A stretch of DNA of 64,000 nt from Aedes albopictus. Lineage: Eukaryota; Arthropoda; Insecta; Diptera; Culicidae. The notes beneath the pieces are model-generated. The model had not been told where the DNA came from. It worked only from the letters and a program-made list of their open reading frames with translations, and searched no databases. Both the position numbers and the translations under genes were made by a program. The stretch lies in contig NC_085138.1 in assembly GCF_035046485.1 (NCBI RefSeq), positions 59,873,254 through 59,937,253 of the forward strand. Direction: 5' to 3'. This document shows positions 57,520-64,000 of the stretch, one piece after another. Position 1 is the stretch's first letter, and every line of letters starts with the position of its first letter.

Positions 57520-57789
57520 ATTAAATTATAATGATAATTATCAAGGCATAGCTTTTCCATAACAAATATTGTTGGACAATCTCATTTTGTTATAATCATG
57601 CTATTGATATACATTAATAAAATAACATTTACATAACATGTTTTGTTGAAGTACAAGTTTAGTTATTGTTGTACTATTGATCAACTTATCAGCAATAGCA
57701 CAACAGTAACAAGTTTTGAAATCACAGCAACAATTCGACATTTATGACCTGTCTCTTTGTGTTGTTCCATTTATGTATTAAGTTAAAAA

Positions 57790-58600
57790 GGAAATTCCTG
57801 AACGACTCCTTTTAAGAATTCCTTAAATAATTTTCGGTTAAACACTTGGAAGTTCTGGAGGAACCTTTCGATAAATCCCTGGAGAAGTCTTCAAGAGAAC
57901 TACTGGCGCAATTTTCTTAGAAATTCCGAAGTTAATTCTTCTGAGCAATTATTAGGATTCTTGGCAGAATCTTTTGAAAAACTCCTGGAGAATCCTTTGG
58001 AAAAACTCATGGTGAATTCCTTAAAGAAATTTTCAGAGAAATCTTAAGCTGAAAATCAGGACTAATGATCACAGGAAATTTTGAAGAAACCCTTGAAGGG
58101 ATTCTATGCAGGATTCTGGAAGAATTTCTAGAGGAGTCTTTTAAAATCCATGAAAGATTTCGTCAAAGAACTCTCGGAGAAATTTCTTTAAGATTTTTGG
58201 AGTCATTTATGAAAAAGTTTGTGACCAAATCTGTCGACAAATTTTTGGAAGAATTTTATGACAAAGTCATTTGATAAACATAAAAGGAGTTTTTGATGGA
58301 GTCCTTAGAGATATAAATGGAGGAATTTTAGAAAAAAAAATATTGAAAAATTTCTGGTGAAAGTCCTGTAGGAATCATCAGAGGAAGTTCAGGAGAAATT
58401 ATAGCAATATTTTTGGAGGAATTCTCGTAGAATCCAGGAGGAATATTCGACATAATTCTTGAATCCAGGGAAAAATCGGAGGAATTAAAACAATCTTTCC
58501 AGGAAAATTGTAATGATCTGTACAATATTTCCAATATCCCAAAAAATTTCTGCAAAACTGTTGAGCATTCTAAAAATTCTTCAGTTTCTATGCTGAAAAA
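57790..58600. repeat. Degenerate GGAATTTCTGGA-type satellite inside MITE copy 3
   Basis: Decayed units such as AGAATTTCTAGAGGAGTC and GGAGGAATTCTCGTAG occur in the purine sense, bounded by MITE body on both sides. It shows that satellite of this class can sit inside another mobile element. Confidence 0.6.
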
Positions 58601-59167
58601 AAACAAAGGTCACACGTGCTCCGAAAAAAATTAAAGTATGTATAACAGTATATAAATTACAGGTGGAAATCGAAGCTCGTCGTATTTGATAATATAGAAA
58701 TAACTAAAGTTCGATTATCTTGCGACTTCAAATCTCTTAGAATGGATTAAAAGGTGAATATAGTATTTTTCGATCATTTGAAAATATTTCTTACGTCAGA
58801 GTGATGAACCTCATGTTATTGGCGGATTTGTGAGACAAAGCGAATAATTTTATATAATAAGTATTATAACTTATGTTACTAAATAAGTTTGATATCATAG
58901 CAAATTCTGCTCTCCGATTTATCAATAACATATTAATATCAAAATTTTTTATTGAAATATTTTCCGAATTCACTGTTATTAAGTTGTTATTGAAACTAAC
59001 AAACAAGTTATTGAAATGGTTTTCCAGGAACATTTTTTTGTTATGGAATTTGTTATTTTGCCGCTTATGTGTTATGGTAATAACTAAAAAATAATCAATT
59101 TTATTATTCAGTTATTTTGCCCAAATAACACAGCTCCTTATGCTGTTGTTATTCCCTTCTGCTCGGG

Positions 59168-59440
59168 TTCCGAAAAGGACGAACGTGGGACGGTGGGCGC
59201 TATCAGGTCAGTTACCAAAACGGCTACTTCACGGTTGTCACGTTAGACTTAAAGAGCGCGTTCAACAAGTATCAGCTGGACTGCCATCAAGAACACCATA
59301 CATGATCACCTAAGAGTCCCGAAAAGTTTATGCCAGACACTAGAGAGCTATTTCCGGAACAGGGTGCGCTTCTACGACACCGAGAAAGAAGAGGTGTACT
59401 ACAACATCTCCGTAGGGTTACCTCAGGGGTGAATCCTGGA
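59168..59440 (+). pseudogene. R1/LOA-type reverse transcriptase fragment
   Basis: The frames read VTLDLKSAFNKYQLDC, then in another frame SLCQTLESYFRNRVRFYDTE and YNISVGLPQG. LDLKSAFN is the first RT catalytic-Asp motif and GLPQG the next conserved block of non-LTR RT. There is at least one frameshift. The piece is under 300 bp and stops at a MITE boundary (59449). Confidence 0.7.
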
Positions 59441-59448
59441 GCTTGTGG

Positions 59449-60023
59449 TCCGATTGTCGTGAAACTTGGTGGGTTTGTAGTTCTTCGAAAATAATAAGAC
59501 CCGTATTCAGTTTTAATTTCGTCATAAGGGTGACCAATTTTCAGATAGGGTGGTCCTAAAAATCAAAGTTTTTAAAAACTAAAATTTTCAAAAAATCATA
59601 ACTTCTGAACCAGTTGGCCGATTTTAAACGATTTTAAACAAAAACACGCTGAAAACTAATAAACATACATATCTGATTTTATGTTACGCCAAATTTCCTG
59701 AACCTCTTTGGCCCCAAGATCATGAAAACGTAATAAAAAAATTATATGTTTGCATTTTTCTTTGCACAAAAACACGATTTGGACCATTCACGGTATTTTT
59801 TCTGAAAACAAGAAATCAACAAAAGACAAAACAAAAAAAAAGAAGTTATAAAACAGTCAACTAGTTCAAGAGTTATGATTTTTTTTTTAATTTTGGTTTT
59901 TCAAAACTATGATTTTTAGGACCACCCTATCTGAAAATTGGTCACACAAATGACGAAATAAAAAAATACGAGTATAATTATTTTCGAAGAACTACAAATT
60001 CTCCAAGTTTCACGACACTCGGA
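59449..60023. mobile_element. MITE with long (about 120 bp) inverted ends
   Basis: TCCGATTGTCGTGAAACTTG at the left is inverted at the right (CCAAGTTTCACGACACTCGG). The match extends through AGTTCTTCGAAAATAAT and CAATTTTCAGATAGGGTGGT. It is AT-rich and non-coding. Confidence 0.75.
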
Positions 60024-60700
60024 GTTGCACTATATCGTTTTTCTATGGAATGGTTGTATAAGTATTTTTATCTTATAAATGTATTTACCACTCCCAATTC
60101 ATATTCATACAAGCTTATATGAGAAATTATTTAATTATTAATAAGGACAATCTCACTAAATAATTTCTTTACATAACATGTCGTGTAAATTTATATGCCT
60201 TCTATTTCTATATTCGCATTCTCATATTGCTATTTTCAATTTCTCTTTATTTCCAGGTAAGCAATCCACCACCATTTTAAACTTAGCTAAAACAACGAAT
60301 CATCAACATTCAGGTAGGCTGATTGTAATGTTCGCAAGGCCCAACTTATGGAATAATCAATATGAATGAATAAATAGATTCATTCATCAATAATTGCTAC
60401 GTCGACACCGGTTCAAATTTTGCTGTATCACGGCTCCGGCTAGTATACACAAGCTGCGACCTGTCAAAATTGCTATAATTTTTCAGTCATTTTATGAAAA
60501 AAGAATAGACTCGAAAATAAAAGTTTCTGAAATTGCTCGAATTCGGTAGGAATGATCTTTACCAAAAAATAATTAGACACGAGGTTTTTTTTCGCCATTA
60601 GAGTGGTCATTTTAAAAATAGGGTGTTCCAAAAAATTACGTCCCTTCTTTTCGAATTTGCAATCTCTTCACGAATGTAAAGATTATTGGTTCTAAATTTG
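60024..60700. other. No gene accepted
   Basis: AT-rich. A TTTATTTCCAG acceptor-like motif at 60256 opens only a short frame in the wrong phase for RASSF8. Confidence 0.4.
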
Positions 60701-60914
60701 AGAAAATATAAGGTACACCGGGGCAAGTTGAAACAGCGGATTATGTTTTTTAATGATGACAAACAATTTGATCGCCATAACACATAGTTTAAGGTTTAAA
60801 CAATCTTTTAGCGAAGGAAAAAATTCCAAATTGTAATGAAATCTAGTCCACAACTTCGTGTTTCATTTTGCCCCCCACCCGTTTCAACTTGCCCCGGTGT
60901 ACCTTATATTTTCT
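60701..60914. mobile_element. MITE with TACACCGGGGCAAGTTGAAAC ends
   Basis: AGGTACACCGGGGCAAGTTG at the left is inverted at the right as CAACTTGCCCCGGTGTACCT. The palindrome continues outward through AGAAAATATA/TATATTTTCT. It is 214 bp and non-coding. Confidence 0.75.
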
Positions 60915-61265
60915 TATCGCGAAAAAAAGTAAGCTTTAAAATGTGAAAATGAGCAAAAAATCAGTTTTTCATGAATGTTGAACCACCACGACTATACCTT
61001 TTTATATTTTTCAACGAAAGGTAAACTATTTTTTTTTCAAAATATATCGAAAAATTGGAAATATTCTTCAAGTCGTATTTGAGCTGCATGTTTTTATTAA
61101 ATATCAAGTTTTGTTCTCATATACGTATGGAATGACCATGCGTCTCCATCACTTTAAAAATGCCCTCTTTTATCTATTTTTATTTTTTAGATGTATAGCC
61201 ATGGGCTACTAGGTGAACTTCAGTATATAAAAAATACCAGCGAATTCGCCTGCCGCAGAGTGATA
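60915..61265. other. No recognisable gene or repeat
   Basis: AT-rich, nothing supported. Confidence 0.4.
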
Positions 61266-61770
61266 AACCTCCAAGAGTCGCTTCAGGCATTCCTTCAGAA
61301 GATCCTTCTGAATTCCTCAATTAATTCCTTCTTATTTTCCTTCGGAAGTTTCCTCTCAGATTCTTCCTAAGATTCATTCAGGAGCTCCTTCTGGAGTTCT
61401 CCCAGAAGTACCATTAGAGATTGATCTAAGAGTTCTTTCTAAGATTTCTCCAGATGTTCCTTCGAGCGACCCCCAGGAGTTCCTGCTGAAATTACTCCAG
61501 CAGTTTCTTCTGGTGTTCCTCCAGGAATTAATCCTGGAAATCCACAAGAAGTTGTTTCTTGGATTCGTCAAGAAATTTCTTAGGATTTCCTTTTACAAGA
61601 ATTTTTCCAGCTGTTCCTCCTGGTAATTCTTCAAAAGTTTGTTCTGTGATTTTGCAAGGAGTTCTTTCTGAGATACATCACGGAGTTTCTTGGAGTCCTT
61701 CTTCGATTTTTCCAGAAGCTCCTACGAGGATTTCCACAGGATACCTCCTGGAGTTCCTTCTGAGATTCGT
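61266..61770. repeat. Degenerate GGAATTC-type satellite, pyrimidine orientation
   Basis: Decayed units such as GGAGTTCCTTCTGAGATTC and TCCTCCAGGAATTAATCC. ORFs through it are repeat by-products. Confidence 0.65.
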
Positions 61771-61799
61771 CCAAGATTTTCCAAGTGATCGTGCTGTAG

Positions 61800-61940
61800 A
61801 TCGGAAACAATCTCGAAAACAAAAATCACCTGAGTTTTTCGAAATAATAGGCGACCCTGAATTTTTCGTAATCTTTTTAAAATTCAAAATATTAGATTCT
61901 AAAATGATTATAAAAATTCCTCAAATGTTCGATATTTAAC
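61800..61940. repeat. Partial copy of the 62166-63847 element end
   Basis: It contains CACCTGAGTTTTTCGAAATA followed by ATAGGCGACCCTGAATTTTT, which also occurs at the right arm of the downstream element near 63710-63755. Confidence 0.5.
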
Positions 61941-62165
61941 CTTCCGTCACTCGCTTGATTGTCCACAACTGTCAGCACCGAATGAGTGACAAAACGTCGC
62001 AAAACAAAATGTCGAGTGCAAGAACGTCGAAAAATGAAAGAATGGATTCCTTTAGAAGAATACAAAATGAATAGGTTTCTAAAACGAAAAGTTCTTCAAA
62101 TGTTCATGTGATACACACTAGTTTTGCATCATGTTTTTTAGTTCGTGAAACGTCAATGATGCTCT

Positions 62166-63847
62166 AGGGCATTTTTTTTATTACCGTACGGGATTGGGCC
62201 GAAGGGTCTCAGATTTTCGTGAAACTTTTTCCACAGGCAGGGCTCCTGGAAATATGAACAAAAAAAAATTGAGAAAAATTCAGGGTCGCCTATTTCTCCG
62301 GAATAATCAGCTGGAAATTCTTTGTTTTCCCTTGACACTACTTACTTTGAAAAATCATAACTGAAGAACGAAACATCATAAAACAAAGTTTTTTTTAGAA
62401 AAATTGGAAAATTTGTGGAAAACTTTTTCCTTTTAATTTTTTTTTTTTAATTTCTGAGTAAATTTGCTTCCATTTTCTGAAAAATAACTTTGTTTCTACG
62501 ATGATTCGTTCTTGAATTATATTTTTTCAAAAAAAAGACTTATACATTTGGACTAGAGATGGGCAATCAGATCCGGACCCGCTAAAAAGATCCGTATCAG
62601 TAAACTGAGGGAGTGAGCCGTGGATCTTTTCCAGAGAGAGCCGGATCACGCCTTTGGGGAAAGAGCCTAAGAGAACCGATAGGTTCTTTTTGTTTTGCTC
62701 TAGGTCGTTCTCAAATCCGACGAAACGTGTTTTTTCTCGCGCCAAGCAAACACAGCAAACACCGGTGGCCCAGTTCCCTCACCCCCTGGCCGTGCAGCCC
62801 CAAAAAACGAACACGATCTCTCGTTCCCAGCTCAAGTGGAAGAGTACACGGAAAGATCGATGTACACAGAGCAAGGAGTAACTTTCACGCAGCGATCGAA
62901 AAGACAAAAGATTCCATGCAAACTTGTGTGAAAATTGACGCAAATTTGTGTAACACCGGATCAGCACATTTTTTGTGCTGATCCAGTCGTACGCAAATAT
63001 GAGTGAAAAATCCTTTGTCTTTTCGCAAGTTACTTATTCGCTGTGTACTTTCGTTTTAGGGTGTAGTACAGACAGTCCGGACAGAGCTGATTCGAACGAT
63101 CTGAACCCGAACCCGAACTCACACACTCCTTTCATTCTGTTCTTCAGCAGTGTGTTGCGTGGTGCTGGCGGTGGGAGAGAGATAATGCGGGTATGCTATA
63201 AAACTTCAAGAGAATGAGTGTCCAATGCTGATTTTGAGAGAGCAAACTGAAAGCAAGCAATCCCATTTGCTCCGTGAGGCTTGGTCGTTCATAACGGACC
63301 CGCTGATCCGCGCACAAGATCCGGTTCACTGATGTGATGGATCCGGTTCGGATCCGATCACTGAAATGAACCGTTTTGCCCACCTCTAATTTAGACATAT
63401 TTCAACAAAATTGGCCATAACTCAAAAACGAAAAAAAAAGTGCATTCCAAAATTTTCAGCGATTAAAGCTTATGAAATAACCATCTCGAAAATATTTTTT
63501 TGAAAATTTTACACGAGTTCGGGCATTGTTTTTCCGGCTTTTATTTACGAATTTTCTCAACTGTGGAAAACTTTGTGGAAAAACTCCTCCGTTCATATTT
63601 TTTGTATTTGGATTTCGAGAAAATTTGCTTTTATTTCCTAAAAAACTTTGTTTCTATGATGCTTTGTTCTTGAGTTATGATTTTTCAAAGTAAGTAGTGT
63701 CAGGGGAAATTTGCACCTGAGTTTTCCAAAAAAATAGGCGACCCTGAATTTTTCTCAATTTTTTTTGTTCATATATTCATGTGGAAATTTTTTCATGTTA
63801 ATATGAGACCCTTCGGCCCAATTTATACGATAATAAAAAAATGCCCT
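62166..63847. mobile_element. Long-TIR MITE split by a hAT-type element
   Basis: The left arm, starting AGGGCATTTTTTTTATTACC and including GGGCCGAAGGGTCTCA and TTCAGGGTCGCCTATTT, is inverted in the right arm, ending ATGCCCT. The arms (about 62166-62540 and 63390-63847) flank an inserted element at 62554-63388. It is non-coding. Confidence 0.8.
62554..63388. mobile_element. Non-autonomous hAT-type element, 835 bp
   Basis: The ends TAGAGATGGGCAA and TTGCCCACCTCTA are inverted repeats (one mismatch) of the hAT style. Flanking 8 bp ATTTGGAC (62546-62553) and ATTTAGAC (63389-63396) match at 7 of 8, as expected for hAT target duplications. The interior holds GATCCGG/CCGGATC motifs near both ends and no transposase. 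Confidence 0.8.
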
Positions 63848-64000
63848 CTTCAGAAACTGTTCAAAAGGGTTAATATTATCTACCAATAACGCGTGTATTC
63901 CCGAGTAAAGACTATCCGTGATATCACTTTGGTAATAAACTGTGTTATCGGTGTTATCATTTTGTTATTCTTGTTATCATCTTTTGCAATTGATGATAAC
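63848..64000. other. Window end; possible start of another TIR element
   Basis: TATTCCCGAGTAAAGACTAT at about 63897 resembles the CCCGAGCAG ends and is followed by TTGTTATC-rich sequence. The element, if real, runs past the window. Confidence 0.3.

Larger units (their letters stand above)
56744..59167. mobile_element. MITE with CCCGAGCAG ends (copy 3), multiply interrupted
   Basis: The left end is CCCGAGCAGAGGAGAATA and the right end CCCTTCTGCTCGGG. Matching MITE body is found at 56744-56838, 57520-57770 and from about 58790 to the end. Between these lie a nested TIR element (56840-57519) and a block of degenerate satellite (57790-58600). Orientation is as in copy 2. Confidence 0.8.

Noticed and set aside
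60256..60369. Possible RASSF8 exon after a TTTATTTCCAG acceptor
   Set aside because: In the phase left by exon 2 it meets TAA at once, and the peptide is not RASSF8-like.
1..64000. CRISPR arrays, bacterial operons, integrated RNA-virus sequence
   Set aside because: No regular spacer-repeat pattern, no prokaryotic gene arrangement, and no frame resembling viral replication or structural proteins was seen.

Overview
The window looks like intronic and intergenic DNA from a culicine mosquito, most likely Aedes. The evidence is several copies of a Feilai-like tRNA-derived SINE, the density of MITEs, BEL/Pao, RTE and R1-type retroelement debris, a Tc1-like element, and one animal gene fragment recognisable as RASSF8. 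No bacterial or viral gene organisation was seen. Identification is by reading only; nothing was searched.

The one host gene I recognise lies at 4.3-5.9 kb on the + strand: the 5' part of RASSF8 (N-terminal Ras-association domain protein). A start exon (4727-4798) is joined by a 441 bp intron to exon 2 (5240-5877), which finishes the RA domain and carries a polyQ/polyN linker. Exon 2 ends at a GTGAGT donor, and no convincing in-frame exon follows, so the remaining 58 kb is probably a very large repeat-filled intron. Two weak candidate exons (7509-7730, 35666-35807) are noted.

The rest is nested mobile DNA. 0.3-1.2 kb: long-TIR MITE. 2.9-3.2 kb: SINE. 6.35-7.4 kb: a MITE with CCCGAGCAGAAG ends, split by a SINE, with relatives at 47.75-48.7 and 56.7-59.2 kb. 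8.1-10.1 kb: a (GAGCAT)n-to-minisatellite element with a MITE inside, plus a hairpin MITE. 11-12.3 kb: BEL/Pao remnant. 13.6-15.3 kb: a nearly complete Tc1/mariner element with IR/DR ends and a damaged transposase. 16.5-28.3 kb: ancient degenerate GGAATTTCT-type satellite interrupted by other sequence. 29.8-33.6 kb: SINE, R1-type fragment, MITE and BEL/Pao fragment. 33.8-34.8 kb: tandem repeats running into a 500 bp assembly gap. 38.2-45.1 kb: a broken RTE element invaded by a MITE, a SINE and a large inverted-repeat block. 46.6-49.7 kb: diverged tandem repeats. 50.8-56.2 kb: a 5.4 kb TIR element whose core is a 24 bp-period satellite. 59.2-64 kb: nested MITEs, including a hAT-type element with an 8 bp target duplication.

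The most unusual item is the 50812-56210 element: 26 bp TIRs, TAA target duplications, inverted subterminal repeats and a 3.3 kb satellite core that switches strand near its left third. Other points of interest are a perfect 92 bp palindrome at 41900-41991, a two-armed block at 42.6-44.1 kb with comparable architecture, and the layered insertions at 56.7-59.2 and 62.2-63.8 kb. Compositionally balanced, TE-poor islands (18.5-19.65, 28.7-29.6, 35.3-37.7, 45.3-46.4 kb) may be conserved noncoding host sequence.
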